Origin: CALMUP01 sp035327305 | Lineage (GTDB): Bacteria > Verrucomicrobiota > Kiritimatiellia > CAIVKH01 | Assembly (NCBI GenBank): GCA_035327305.1 | Contig: DAOLDL010000075.1 | Location: forward strand, 1-15,011 | Length of the DNA: 15,011 nt | Direction of reading: 5' to 3' | Part shown: positions 6,648-14,909 of the stretch, one piece after another | Layout of the letters: each line of letters opens with the position of its first letter | Position numbering within the stretch: position 1 is the first letter of the stretch | The notes under the pieces: generated by a model | Databases searched by the model: none | Told to the model about the DNA's origin: nothing | Seen by the model: only the letters and a program-made list of their open reading frames with translations | Made by a program: the position numbers and the translations under genes

Positions 6648-6682
6648 GCACGTGCAACCGCGTTTGAGGTCGTTTTAAACCA

Positions 6683-7576
6683 TCATTTCGACAGGAGTCC
6701 GGCATCTACCACAATCAAGGCCAGTAGAGCGGGAAGATACAAAACAGAAGCCATGAGCACCCTGCGTGCCGCCGCGGGGGTTCGCAGATTCCACAAGATC
6801 ACGGACGCGGCAAGCATACCGGCGCCGGCGACAATAGCGCCGAACATATAAAAATCACCCGTGATATTCAGCCAGGTCAACGACATGGACACCGGGATCA
6901 ATATGAGTGAAAACCAGATAGCCTGCCTGAAAACACGTCGACCGGACGGATCCACGACAGAAAGCATCTTAAAGCCGGCGGAGCGGTAATCGTCCTTAAA
7001 AATCCAGGCAATGGCATAAAAATGAGGGTGTTGCCACACGAAGAGGATGGCAAATAAGACCCAGGCTCCGGCGGAAAGCTCCTCTGATGCCGCCGCCCAC
7101 CCCACCATTGGCGGCAAGGCGCCGGGAATAGCTCCGATGGGTGTATTCAACCATGTCATTTTTTTGAGCGGCGTGTAAACCAGTACGTAAAGAAATGCGG
7201 TCAGCAGGACCAAAAATGCAGAAAGCAAATTCACCAACCATGCAAGTATTGAAACTCCGGACAGCACCATCATGATGCCAAATGCGAGGGCAACGGCAGG
7301 TTCGATTTTGCCGGAAGGGAGAACCCGGTTACGTGTGCGGGGCATAAACGCATCGCTATCGCGTTCAAGGTAGTTGTTAAGCGCCGCCGCCCCACCCGCC
7401 GCCAGACCGGTTCCAATCAAGGTAAGCAAAAATATAAGCCCGTTTTGAAAGCCTTTCCCGGCGAGGAAATATCCGATAGCCGTTGTGACCAGCACCATGG
7501 CCACAATTTTCGGCTTCATCAGCTCGCAACATGCATCCTTAAGAGAAATATCCTGGGATGTTGAATCCGCGTCCAT
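6683..7576 (-). CDS. ctaB: Protohaem IX farnesyltransferase (haem O synthase)
   Basis: This polytopic membrane enzyme adds a farnesyl group to haem B to make haem O, the first step towards haem A for the oxidase. The 297-residue product, read from the MDADS start, shows the UbiA-type prenyltransferase motif NNYLERDSDAFMPRT (67-81) with its aspartates. It also has the NRVLPSG segment that distinguishes CtaB, and the WQHPHFYAIA and KDDYRSAG elements in the second half. About eight to nine hydrophobic segments follow. AGGAAG at 7587-7592 supports ATG at 7576. The longer open frame up to 7732 overlaps coxD in another frame and is rejected. It lies 37 bases after coxD. Confidence 0.96.
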   Translation of the reverse strand: MDADSTSQDISLKDACCELMKPKIVAMVLVTTAIGYFLAGKGFQNGLIFLLTLIGTGLAAGGAAALNNYLERDSDAFMPRTRNRVLPSGKIEPAVALAFGIMMVLSGVSILAWLVNLLSAFLVLLTAFLYVLVYTPLKKMTWLNTPIGAIPGALPPMVGWAAASEELSAGAWVLFAILFVWQHPHFYAIAWIFKDDYRSAGFKMLSVVDPSGRRVFRQAIWFSLILIPVSMSLTWLNITGDFYMFGAIVAGAGMLAASVILWNLRTPAAARRVLMASVLYLPALLALIVVDAGLLSK

Positions 7577-7613
7577 AGCATTCGCTTCCTGTAATTCCGC
7601 CGGTATTTGCAAA

Positions 7614-7979
7614 TCAATGCAAGCCGGGATGGGCGGGTTGTTCCGCCGGTGGATTGGCTTGCCATTCAATGGCACGATGCAATTGGCTTTCCATCCATTC
7701 GCGGGAACGATAATCCGTGAGGGTAAGGCCAACCATCACAATTAACCAGACCACCGAGGATCCGGCAATCAGCCATAGCAATTTGGCCGAGTACTTCAGA
7801 TGCATGAAGATGACCAATACACACATGGCCTTGACTACGGCTATGGTCATGGCAATCAAGTCATTCAGAAGTCCGTGCCCGAAATCGATGTACGCCACAT
7901 ACACCGTCAAGGCGGTTAATACCATCAGTACCAAAAAGATGGCCAAGTATGTTTTAACGCTGACAATATGATGCTTCAT
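7614..7979 (-). CDS. coxD: Cytochrome c oxidase subunit IV (caa3 type)
   Basis: This small accessory subunit of 121 residues has three membrane segments (about 10-30, 39-59 and 67-87). The second ends in the family signature AVVKAM then FMHLKY (K50 and 58-63), typical of the bacterial CoxD/CyoD-like subunit IV. It is thought to stabilise the subunit I/III interface rather than to carry redox centres. The ATG overlaps the coxC stop by one base (TGATG), so translation is probably coupled. An AGG-containing stretch lies just upstream. The open frame extends further to 8045, but that part is within coxC and lacks family similarity. The C-terminus is proline-rich and hydrophilic. Confidence 0.92.
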   Translation of the reverse strand: MKHHIVSVKTYLAIFLVLMVLTALTVYVAYIDFGHGLLNDLIAMTIAVVKAMCVLVIFMHLKYSAKLLWLIAGSSVVWLIVMVGLTLTDYRSREWMESQLHRAIEWQANPPAEQPAHPGLH

Positions 7980-8638
7980 CAGTGCCTGCCGATCAGATAA
8001 AGTAATGGGAATAAAAATATCCAGACGATATCCACAAAGTGCCAATACAATCCGGTGACTTCCACCGGGTTGTAGTAATTCTCATGGTACGTTCCCTGAA
8101 GCGCCTTTACATAAAGCCAGATCAGAATACCGATACCGATCACCATGTGGATGGCATGCATGCCGGTCATCGTAAAGTAAAACGAGAAGAACAATTGCAT
8201 CTGATCGGCGTAGGCGGCCGGGTAGGAGAAATTCGCGCCGGGAATCAGATTGTAGTCGGTTGTGGGGAAAAACTTGGCGTGGTATTCAATGGCCTTGATG
8301 CCCAAAAAGATGCTTCCCAGAATAATGGTCGCCAACAGGAAGTTCGCGGTTTTCTTGCGACTTCCGGTCTGGGCTCCATGCACTGCGAGGGCCATGGTCA
8401 AACTGCTGAAGATCAAGACGACCGTGTTGATCGCACCCAGGATAACATTTAATTTTTCACTGCCGGTGTGCCATGCTTCGGGATAAAGACCCCGGTACAC
8501 GATATAACCGAGAAAGAGTCCGCCGAAGAACATGACCTCGGTAATCAGAAACAACCAGATCCCCAATGTGGCGGACTGCTTCTGTTGTTCCAGATGATCA
8601 AAATGATGCGCTAAATATGAAGGTTTGGAATCAGACAT
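7979..8638 (-). CDS. coxC: Cytochrome c oxidase subunit III
   Basis: The 219-residue protein has five clear hydrophobic segments, as in the shorter bacterial subunit III lacking the first two helices of the mitochondrial form. Family features are SATLGIWLFLITEVMFF (22-38) with the conserved glutamate E34, the later TGMHAIHM element, and the C-terminal GLYWHFVDIVWIFLFPLLY. Subunit III sits beside subunit I and supports sustained proton uptake. It has no metals itself. The ATG overlaps the end of coxA by eight bases (8631-8638), and coxD starts at its stop, so these three genes are very tightly linked. Confidence 0.96.
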   Translation of the reverse strand: MSDSKPSYLAHHFDHLEQQKQSATLGIWLFLITEVMFFGGLFLGYIVYRGLYPEAWHTGSEKLNVILGAINTVVLIFSSLTMALAVHGAQTGSRKKTANFLLATIILGSIFLGIKAIEYHAKFFPTTDYNLIPGANFSYPAAYADQMQLFFSFYFTMTGMHAIHMVIGIGILIWLYVKALQGTYHENYYNPVEVTGLYWHFVDIVWIFLFPLLYLIGRH

Positions 8639-10292
8639 GATTCTTCTCCGATGTCACATCAGGTTCGTCCGAGGTTTCTGACGCGTACTCGTACGCATAC
8701 ACGGGGTGACGCACCACCGGTGTTTCGTGAAAATTATGGGTCGGCGGCGGTGAATCGGTCTCCCACTCCAAACCGCGCGCATTCCAGGGGTTCTTGCCCG
8801 CCGGCTTGCCTGTTATGAGTGAGCCAATCAAATATACGGCCATAACCAGATAGCCGAATCCGAGCACCATGGCGCCCGTGGAAGATGCGATATGAAGAAC
8901 CTGAAACTCTTCGGGGTAAACATGGTACCGGCGCGGCATGCCATGAACGCCCAACTGAAATTGCGGGAAGAAGGTGAGGTTAAATCCAATGAAAATCACA
9001 ATCGCGGCAAAGATGGCCCACCCCTCCGGGTACGTTTTACCGGTGATCTTCGGCCACCAGAAGTGCAATCCGCCGAGGAAGCCCATCACTCCACCGCCCA
9101 CCATTACGTAGTGGAAATGTGCGACGACAAAATAGGTGTCGTGCAAATGAATATCTGTGGCCAGTGTGCTCAAGAACAAGCCGGTCAGACCGCCGATTAC
9201 AAACAGACCGAGGAAGCCGAACGCATACAGCATGGGGGATGACAGCGAGACCGATCCTTTGTGCAGGGTCATGATCCAGTTGAGCATTTTCAGCGCGGTA
9301 GGAACCGCCACGAAAAATGTCAGAAAGGAAAATGTCATGCCGGCAAACGTCGACTGACTGCTCACAAACATGTGATGCCCCCAGACGAAGAATCCGATGA
9401 CGGCAATTGCCAGACTCGAGAAAACAATGACCTTGTAGCCGTACAGGCGGCGACGGCTGAAGCAACTGATCAGTTCACTAACCACACCCATGGCAGGAAG
9501 AATCATGATGTACACAGCCGGATGGGAATAAAACCAGAACAAGTGCTGGAACAACACCGGATCGCCGCCAAGAGACGGGTCGAAAATTCCGAACCCGAAA
9601 GCCCGCTCCACGAAAATCATAACCAGCGTTATGGCCACCACCGGGGTACCAAGAAGTATAACAATGGCGGTGGCATACATGGCCCAGATAAAAAGCGGCA
9701 AGCGGAACCAGGTTAATCCCGGCGCGCGCATTTTGTGAATGGTCACGATGAAGTTCAAGCCGGTCATTATGGAGGAGAAACCGGCAATGAATGCGCCGCA
9801 TACCGCAAGAATTACGGCTGAATTAGCATACATCGTGCTGTAGGGCGTGTAAAAGGTCCAGCCCGTTTCAACTCCGCCGGCGATCGTGGCAACCAGGGCC
9901 AACACGCCGCCGAACATGAAAACGTACCAGCTTGCGAGGTTGATTTTCGGGAAGGCAAAATCCCGTGCGCCAATCATGACCGGTACAAGAAAGTTCCCCA
10001 ACACCGCGGGAATGGATGGAATGAGAAAGAAAAAGATCATCACGATACCGTGCGTGGTGAAAAACTTGTTGTATGTTTCCGAACGCAGGATATCGGCTTC
10101 CGGAGTCATCAGTTCGATCCGGAACACCAACGCGGCCAAACCGCCGATCAAAAAGAACGCCAACAAAGACACAAGATACAAGACCGCGATGCGCTTGTGA
10201 TCAAGCGTAAGCAACCAGGAGGAAACGGTTATCTTCTCGTTCAGGTAATTCTTGGCCGTCGTTCCGGCATTTATGTCTGTAGCACTGCTCAT
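8631..10292 (-). CDS. coxA: Cytochrome c oxidase subunit I, A2 type
   Basis: This is the catalytic subunit (553 residues from MSSATD, 12 helices) that reduces oxygen at the haem a3-CuB site and pumps protons. Ligands are all present: H81 and H394 for the low-spin haem, H392 for the high-spin haem, and H257, H306 and H307 for CuB. Y261 is the cross-linked tyrosine. The D-channel entrance D111 and N118, and the K-channel K335, are kept. At helix VI it reads FYSHPAVY: Tyr255-Ser256 precede the CuB histidine and alanine replaces the glutamate of HPEVY oxidases. This marks the A2 branch, as in Rhodothermus and Thermus caa3. The haem type (A or O) cannot be read from this gene. ATG at 10292 follows the coxB stop by 16 bases. 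Confidence 0.97.
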   Translation of the reverse strand: MSSATDINAGTTAKNYLNEKITVSSWLLTLDHKRIAVLYLVSLLAFFLIGGLAALVFRIELMTPEADILRSETYNKFFTTHGIVMIFFFLIPSIPAVLGNFLVPVMIGARDFAFPKINLASWYVFMFGGVLALVATIAGGVETGWTFYTPYSTMYANSAVILAVCGAFIAGFSSIMTGLNFIVTIHKMRAPGLTWFRLPLFIWAMYATAIVILLGTPVVAITLVMIFVERAFGFGIFDPSLGGDPVLFQHLFWFYSHPAVYIMILPAMGVVSELISCFSRRRLYGYKVIVFSSLAIAVIGFFVWGHHMFVSSQSTFAGMTFSFLTFFVAVPTALKMLNWIMTLHKGSVSLSSPMLYAFGFLGLFVIGGLTGLFLSTLATDIHLHDTYFVVAHFHYVMVGGGVMGFLGGLHFWWPKITGKTYPEGWAIFAAIVIFIGFNLTFFPQFQLGVHGMPRRYHVYPEEFQVLHIASSTGAMVLGFGYLVMAVYLIGSLITGKPAGKNPWNARGLEWETDSPPPTHNFHETPVVRHPVYAYEYASETSDEPDVTSEKNHV

Positions 10293-10308
10293 GGTGTCAT
10301 GTATCCGT

Positions 10309-11244
10309 TCAATGGTTGGCCAGGCTCTTGATATACGCAATAATATGGCCGAGTTGCTCCTCGTTGATCACACCCTGAAATGTCGGCATGATCGGGGCGT
10401 ATCCCGCGACAATTTTAGCGTGAGGATTCAGAATAGACTCACGAATATAATCTTCATCCGCCAGAACACTTGTACCGTCAACCAGTTCCACCTGGTGGCC
10501 AAAGACGCCGGCGATGTTCGGACCCAAGGCTCCGGAATCGGCCCGATGGCAAACCATGCATCCCAATTCGGAGAACAGGCGTTCGCCGGCCTGCACAGGC
10601 GTTTCATTTTCATCGCCCAGATTGTTGGTCCAGCGCTCGTAAGCGTCTTCGCTCATGACTTTAACAAATCCAATCATGCGGGAATGTTCGGTACCACAGT
10701 ATTCCGTGCAAAAGAGATGGAATGTTCCTTCCTTTTCCGGTTTGAACCACAATTGCGTGTAGCGACCGGGAAGAACGTCGTTTTTAACGCGAAATGCGGG
10801 AATAAAGAAGCTGTGAATTACGTCTTCCGAGGTCATGCTCAACTTGACGGCGCGGCCAACCGGAATGTGCAGGGTATTGATTTCCTTTTTACCCGAGGGA
10901 TGCTGTAACTTCCACATCCATTGCTTGCCGGTTACCAGAACTTCCATCGCATCCGCAGGCGGACGTTGCGCGACAAAGTAAAGCTTGGCGCCCCAGAAAA
11001 ACATAACCATCAAAAGAACCAGGAGAAATGCGCCGCCCACCAGTTCCAGCGTGTAATGTTCATGCGGGGGTTCGGGACGTTCATCTTCCGATTTTCGGCG
11101 ATACTTCAAAGTGAAACTGATGATCAGCCCGACGAACAATGCCACGAACAGAACAGAAACCACGTAGATGAACATGTACAACGAATCCACCTGCTTGGCG
11201 TATTCCGTCGCCTGTTCCGGCAATAATGTAAATAACAAGTTCAT
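10309..11244 (-). CDS. coxB: Cytochrome c oxidase subunit II fused to cytochrome c (caa3 type)
   Basis: The product has 311 residues: two membrane helices (about 22-46 and 68-92), then a periplasmic cupredoxin domain with the full CuA site (H144, C179, E181, C183, H187, M190). A C-terminal class I cytochrome c domain follows, with haem motif C229-M-V-C232-H233 and probable axial M286 in PIMPTF. The fused haem c defines the caa3 type. It accepts electrons from the ACIII cytochromes and feeds CuA. The frame could also begin at GTG 11259, five codons earlier. ATG at 11244 gives a more usual N-terminus, though the ribosome site is weak for both. The gap after the SCO gene is 30 bases, among the largest in the cluster. 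Confidence 0.95.
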   Translation of the reverse strand: MNLLFTLLPEQATEYAKQVDSLYMFIYVVSVLFVALFVGLIISFTLKYRRKSEDERPEPPHEHYTLELVGGAFLLVLLMVMFFWGAKLYFVAQRPPADAMEVLVTGKQWMWKLQHPSGKKEINTLHIPVGRAVKLSMTSEDVIHSFFIPAFRVKNDVLPGRYTQLWFKPEKEGTFHLFCTEYCGTEHSRMIGFVKVMSEDAYERWTNNLGDENETPVQAGERLFSELGCMVCHRADSGALGPNIAGVFGHQVELVDGTSVLADEDYIRESILNPHAKIVAGYAPIMPTFQGVINEEQLGHIIAYIKSLANH

Positions 11245-11274
11245 AATTCGTTCATCCACACCCGATGGGGCGCA

Positions 11275-12129
11275 TCATGCATGTGACTCCTGCATGCTCC
11301 GTTGCCGGTGCTCCTGAATCAGCGAGTGCCCCATGAACAACGCCAACGCGGCAATGGTTAACACACCGCCCAATTTTAGTATCCGGAAAATTGCCAGGGA
11401 ATACGTACCCATCGCCGGGTCATAATGATAACAAAACATCAGAGTCACACGGTCGAGCGGTGATCCGATTTTTCCCGCCGATGCATCCACCAATCCGAAG
11501 CGCACATCGCGAGGATTAAACATCAATCCGAAAAAGTAGTGTGATAGCCGCCCTTGCGGAGTTGCCACAATGATACCACTGGCATGCGCATATTCGTTTC
11601 GTTGCTCATCCCAGGCGAACGTAAAGCCGGCGGCATCCGTTAATTTGAGTATGGATGCTTCATCGCCGGTCAGGAAATGCCAGCCGTTTTCCGCGCCGGG
11701 TATGCCGAGATTTTCGATGTATGCCTGTTTTTTCGCGGCGGCCAGTTCGTGTGTCTCTTCATGATCAAAACTTAACGTCACGATCTGGTAGTCCTTGCCA
11801 GGAACAAAAGGTATTTCCTTCAACGTATCGCTAACGCTGTTGAGGATGATGTTACAAAGCATCGGGCAATTGTAATAGACGAAGGTCAGAATCACCGGTC
11901 TATCGGTAAAGAAATCGGCCAGAACGACATCTTCGCCTTTTTCGTTTTTAAGCACGACATCCAAGGGGAGTTGAGCATTATGGCGTTGTTCGAAACCGGC
12001 GCGTTGCATGGCATCGGGTTTTTCGCGGATTGTTCGGGAATAATCGGGTTTTTCGGTAAAGCGCGCCTGGGCCGCCGCGGTATGGGCAACCAGAACACTC
12101 AACGCTAAACTGTAAAACCATTTAATCAT
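11275..12129 (-). CDS. SCO1/SenC-family copper chaperone with C-terminal membrane anchor
   Basis: SCO proteins deliver copper to, or keep reduced, the CuA cysteines of subunit II on the periplasmic side. The 284-residue product has an N-terminal signal (cleavage plausible near AAAQA, 18-22) and a thioredoxin fold. The metal site is C88-P-M-L-C92 with the distal histidine H182 in EYAHASG. Most SCO proteins are anchored at the N-terminus. Here a second hydrophobic segment at 252-270 lies at the C-terminus, a layout I associate with SCO genes of act/cox clusters. It sits directly before coxB, its expected client, and three bases after the 129-residue gene. Confidence 0.93.
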   Translation of the reverse strand: MIKWFYSLALSVLVAHTAAAQARFTEKPDYSRTIREKPDAMQRAGFEQRHNAQLPLDVVLKNEKGEDVVLADFFTDRPVILTFVYYNCPMLCNIILNSVSDTLKEIPFVPGKDYQIVTLSFDHEETHELAAAKKQAYIENLGIPGAENGWHFLTGDEASILKLTDAAGFTFAWDEQRNEYAHASGIIVATPQGRLSHYFFGLMFNPRDVRFGLVDASAGKIGSPLDRVTLMFCYHYDPAMGTYSLAIFRILKLGGVLTIAALALFMGHSLIQEHRQRSMQESHA

Positions 12130-12132
12130 GGA

Positions 12133-12522
12133 TCAATTTCCGCCGCTCGATTCCCGGGTCGGCAAACCTTTCTTAACCAGCAACTCCATTGCGTCCGAAA
12201 TGGGAATCTGCACCAGACCGGCGCTTTCATCCGCCCAGCGGTAATGATTCAGCCGGGCAGACTCCGCGGCGCGCAGTCGCTTCAACGACTCAGCGGCTTC
12301 ACCAAGTCCCTCAACCACCGCAGTATCGGGGCGGCCTGCGATTTGGGCCGCGATTGCTTCCGGAACAACTTCAAAGCCGCTGGAATACTTAACAAACAGC
12401 ACACGAATACCCATTATTGTAACCGCCGTCACCACCAGCGTGGCGACGAGAAAAATCACCAGGGGTTTAACCCGGATATCCCGGTCGGTATAATCATTTT
12501 CCTGTAAATGGTTATCGCTCAT
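12133..12522 (-). CDS. Small single-pass membrane protein of the ACIII/caa3 cluster
   Basis: No function is established that I can name. The 129-residue protein has a short cytosolic N-terminus, one membrane helix (about 20-43) and a soluble C-terminal part expected in the periplasm. That part ends with LNHYRWADESAGLVQIPIS then AMELLVKKGLP (about 91-121). I recall this ending from small proteins encoded between actF and the SCO/cox genes in other bacteria. Gaps of two bases to actF and three bases to the SCO gene put it firmly in the operon. It has no cysteine, so haem or CuA binding is unlikely. A structural or assembly role linking ACIII to the oxidase is an inference. Confidence 0.85.
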   Translation of the reverse strand: MSDNHLQENDYTDRDIRVKPLVIFLVATLVVTAVTIMGIRVLFVKYSSGFEVVPEAIAAQIAGRPDTAVVEGLGEAAESLKRLRAAESARLNHYRWADESAGLVQIPISDAMELLVKKGLPTRESSGGN

Positions 12523-12524
12523 GT

Positions 12525-13703
12525 TCAGTGTCCCGCGCCATTTCCGCCTTTGGCAAACTCGGTGAAACGGGCATCACCGGAAAGCAATGGCGCTTTTTTC
12601 AATCCATTGGCAAACAGCCAGAGCCAGGTCCCGCCAATACCCAGGAAGGCGGCCACATCCATCCAGTGAATGGATGCCGCATGACCACGCGTAGAAAACG
12701 TCGGCGCGGTCAACCAATAAACTTCCAGGTATCGTGCAATAAAGACCACCATGGCGATAGAGGCAAGAATCCTGGGGTTCCGCTTGTTGTTGCGGAACAA
12801 CATCAGGACAAACGGAATGGCGAAAAGCAAAACGGCCATCAGAATCGACACACCGACCCAACCGTTCCTGGCCCGGCTCAAATACCAGAACGTTTCCTCA
12901 TATAGATTACCAGACCAGATGATAATGAATTGGGAAAAGTTCATATAGGTCCACAAGATTGTGAACGCAAAACACCAGTTTCCGATATCGTGAAACTGCT
13001 GGGTCGTGATGACGCCTTTCATGGGTTCATGTTTGGAAAGCTGATAAGCCAGCATGGCCATGAACAACATGGTGGAAAGTCCGGCGGCAACCATATAAAC
13101 CGCGCCGTAAATGGACGAAAACCAATGTGGTTCCAGCGACATCAACCAATCAAACGAGGCAAACGTAGCGGCAAGCGCGAAAGCCACCAGGCCGGGCGCG
13201 GCGATCGTGCGCATTTTCTTGACGGCGTCGGCATTGCCATCGGAACCGGCCTTGCGTGAGATACCACTCAAGGAATAGGCCAGCACGGTCCAAACCGCAA
13301 AGTATACAAAGAGCCGGATGGTAAACGATTTTTCATTCAAATAAGACAATTTGTGCTGAACGATTGCGTCCGTGGCTATCACATCCTCATGCGTCCATTC
13401 ATACAAATTGTGCATGCACAGCAAGATGGGAATAAACAGAATCAGCATGACCGGCATCAAGCGAGCGGCGGCTTCGAAGGGACGTTGCAGGACGAATCCC
13501 CAGCGACCGCTGGTGAGGTGGTAAATCATCAACCAACCCAGTGATCCCAGCGAAAGGTAGAACCAGAAATTCCAGCCCATCAGCCACGCCACGGAAAACG
13601 CATCGCGATCCTGTGTAAAACCGATTGCGCTGGCAATCAGTCCGATCACGCCCACCGGGAGCGCTATGCTTTTCAGTTTTTTTAAATCGGCATGAGTTTC
13701 CAT
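12525..13703 (-). CDS. actF: Alternative Complex III subunit ActF (membrane quinol module)
   Basis: ActF is one of the two NrfD/PsrC-like polytopic subunits of Alternative Complex III, the bc1 replacement that oxidises quinol and reduces cytochrome c. The 392-residue product has about ten membrane segments. It carries the conserved stretches MGWNFWFYLSLGSLG, HNLYEWTH, FASFDWLMSLEPHWFSS and WTYMNFSQFIIIW, and the downstream EETFWYLSR, all characteristic of this family. Position after actE fits the usual order. ATG at 13703 follows the actE stop after six bases. It is shorter and more divergent than ActC and binds no haem. Confidence 0.95.
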   Translation of the reverse strand: METHADLKKLKSIALPVGVIGLIASAIGFTQDRDAFSVAWLMGWNFWFYLSLGSLGWLMIYHLTSGRWGFVLQRPFEAAARLMPVMLILFIPILLCMHNLYEWTHEDVIATDAIVQHKLSYLNEKSFTIRLFVYFAVWTVLAYSLSGISRKAGSDGNADAVKKMRTIAAPGLVAFALAATFASFDWLMSLEPHWFSSIYGAVYMVAAGLSTMLFMAMLAYQLSKHEPMKGVITTQQFHDIGNWCFAFTILWTYMNFSQFIIIWSGNLYEETFWYLSRARNGWVGVSILMAVLLFAIPFVLMLFRNNKRNPRILASIAMVVFIARYLEVYWLTAPTFSTRGHAASIHWMDVAAFLGIGGTWLWLFANGLKKAPLLSGDARFTEFAKGGNGAGH

Positions 13704-13709
13704 AAAAGC

Positions 13710-14333
13710 TTACCGTTGAGACTGCAAATCAGCTCGTACTTGTTCGGGCACGTCATCCAATGATGCACGCTGACCCAATTGAAGCGCACGGATGTAGGCA
13801 ACGATGGCCCAGCGATCCTTGGGAGGAATTTGAGCCGCGTAATCCGACATCACACCAAATCCATTTTTTATAACGGTGTAATAATAACCTTCCGGCGAGT
13901 CCAAAAGCCGTTGATCATGAAACGACGAGGGCTGTTTGAATCCGCGCTGAACGATCATACCGTTGCCGGTTCCCGCCTGGTCATGACACGGCGCGCAAAA
14001 GATATTGTACCGTTGCTGGCCGCGCTTCACGACCTCAATATCGACCTCGAAGGGGAAGGAGTCGACGAACGCGCCATCGACCATGCCGTCGTACATGTGC
14101 GGATCATCCTGCAACAGCCCGCGGGCGACGGCGCCTTCCACCAGCGGACGCGACGCCATTCCGTTTTCAAAAAACTCGCTGGCTTGAAGCGGTCGCAATT
14201 TCGGTTGATCGTACATTGCCTGACGCAATTCACATCCGGACCCGGCAACAAGCAATAGCAAGACGGGCGCAATTTTGCGGCCGATTGACCGGCAGGCGCG
14301 CAATTTGTTTTTCAAATGTTTCAGCGTGATCAT
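13710..14333 (-). CDS. actE: Alternative Complex III subunit ActE (mono-haem cytochrome c lipoprotein)
   Basis: The 207-residue protein has a basic N-terminus, a hydrophobic segment (21-33) and a lipobox A-G-S-G-C34, so it is probably lipid-anchored in the periplasm. A single haem c site is C113-A-P-C116-H117 with probable axial M162 in GVMSDYA, followed by the helix PKDRWAIVAYIRALQL typical of these cytochromes. The upstream segment with RPL then GAVARG and the DDPHMYDG region is shared with other ActE proteins. ActE passes electrons from the complex towards the oxidase-linked cytochrome c. The gene begins four bases after the actD stop, with GGAA about ten bases ahead of ATG. Confidence 0.95.
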   Translation of the reverse strand: MITLKHLKNKLRACRSIGRKIAPVLLLLVAGSGCELRQAMYDQPKLRPLQASEFFENGMASRPLVEGAVARGLLQDDPHMYDGMVDGAFVDSFPFEVDIEVVKRGQQRYNIFCAPCHDQAGTGNGMIVQRGFKQPSSFHDQRLLDSPEGYYYTVIKNGFGVMSDYAAQIPPKDRWAIVAYIRALQLGQRASLDDVPEQVRADLQSQR

Positions 14334-14337
14334 ACCG

Positions 14338-14901
14338 TTATTCCGGATCGTCAGGATGTTTGCTTAATTCCGTCACGTTGACCGCCCCGGCCTGTTCCAG
14401 CAATCCGCGTGTTTTTTGTGAATCGTAGTTGGGATCCGTCGATTCAATCGCAAGGAAAAATCCATCGGTGGTTACACGGTCAAAACCGGGAGCGTCGAAC
14501 AACGGGTGGTGAGGCCGCGGCAAACCGTTCAAGCCGAACATGCCAAACACGGCCGCGAAAGCCGCAAACAAGACGGTGAACTCAAAAATCACCGGCACAA
14601 AACTTGGCCAGCTGAACAAGGGGCGGCCACTGACAATGTGTGGATAAACCACGACGGACACCCAATATTGCAGACCCAGGCCGGCGCAGGCGCCGATTGT
14701 TCCACCGGCCAGAACAATACCGGCCAACTTACTGCGGGGAATGCCAAGAGCTTCGGTCAAGCCATGCACGGGAATGGGAGAGAATCCATCGGTGGCGGTA
14801 TATCCCGCCTCCCGCACTTTATTTGCCGCCGCCAAAAGCGCGTCGCCATCGGCGAATTCCGCGACCATTCCGAATATTGTATTTTTATCAGACGCTTTCA
14901 T
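14338..14901 (-). CDS. actD: Alternative Complex III subunit ActD (DUF3341)
   Basis: ActD is a membrane subunit without redox centres. The 187-residue product shows the DUF3341 pattern: a soluble N-terminal part with AANKVREAGY and FSPIPVHGL (25-48), and two membrane segments (about 60-86 and 98-122). A C-terminal part follows with the marked LPRPHHPLFDAPGF stretch and the DGFFLAIE element. Topology puts both ends in the cytosol. The gene starts eight bases after the actC stop. The sequence before ATG has only a weak GGAC match to a ribosome site, so translation may depend on coupling to actC. Confidence 0.94.
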   Translation of the reverse strand: MKASDKNTIFGMVAEFADGDALLAAANKVREAGYTATDGFSPIPVHGLTEALGIPRSKLAGIVLAGGTIGACAGLGLQYWVSVVVYPHIVSGRPLFSWPSFVPVIFEFTVLFAAFAAVFGMFGLNGLPRPHHPLFDAPGFDRVTTDGFFLAIESTDPNYDSQKTRGLLEQAGAVNVTELSKHPDDPE

Positions 14902-14909
14902 GGATGCGT

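Noticed and set aside
8039..8452. Plus-strand open frame of 137 codons antisense to coxC
   Set aside because: The opposite strand encodes a full-length subunit III. The translation is low-complexity with many Gln, Asp and His residues, as expected for an antisense shadow of membrane helices.
10293..10340. Longer N-terminus of CoxA from 10340
   Set aside because: The extra 16 codons overlap the coxB 3' end and match no oxidase N-terminus. MSSATD at 10292 follows the coxB stop.
10252..10908. Plus-strand open frame of 218 codons antisense to coxB
   Set aside because: It lies opposite a gene with a complete CuA site and haem c motif. Its translation shows no domain or membrane pattern and mirrors codon bias of the real gene.
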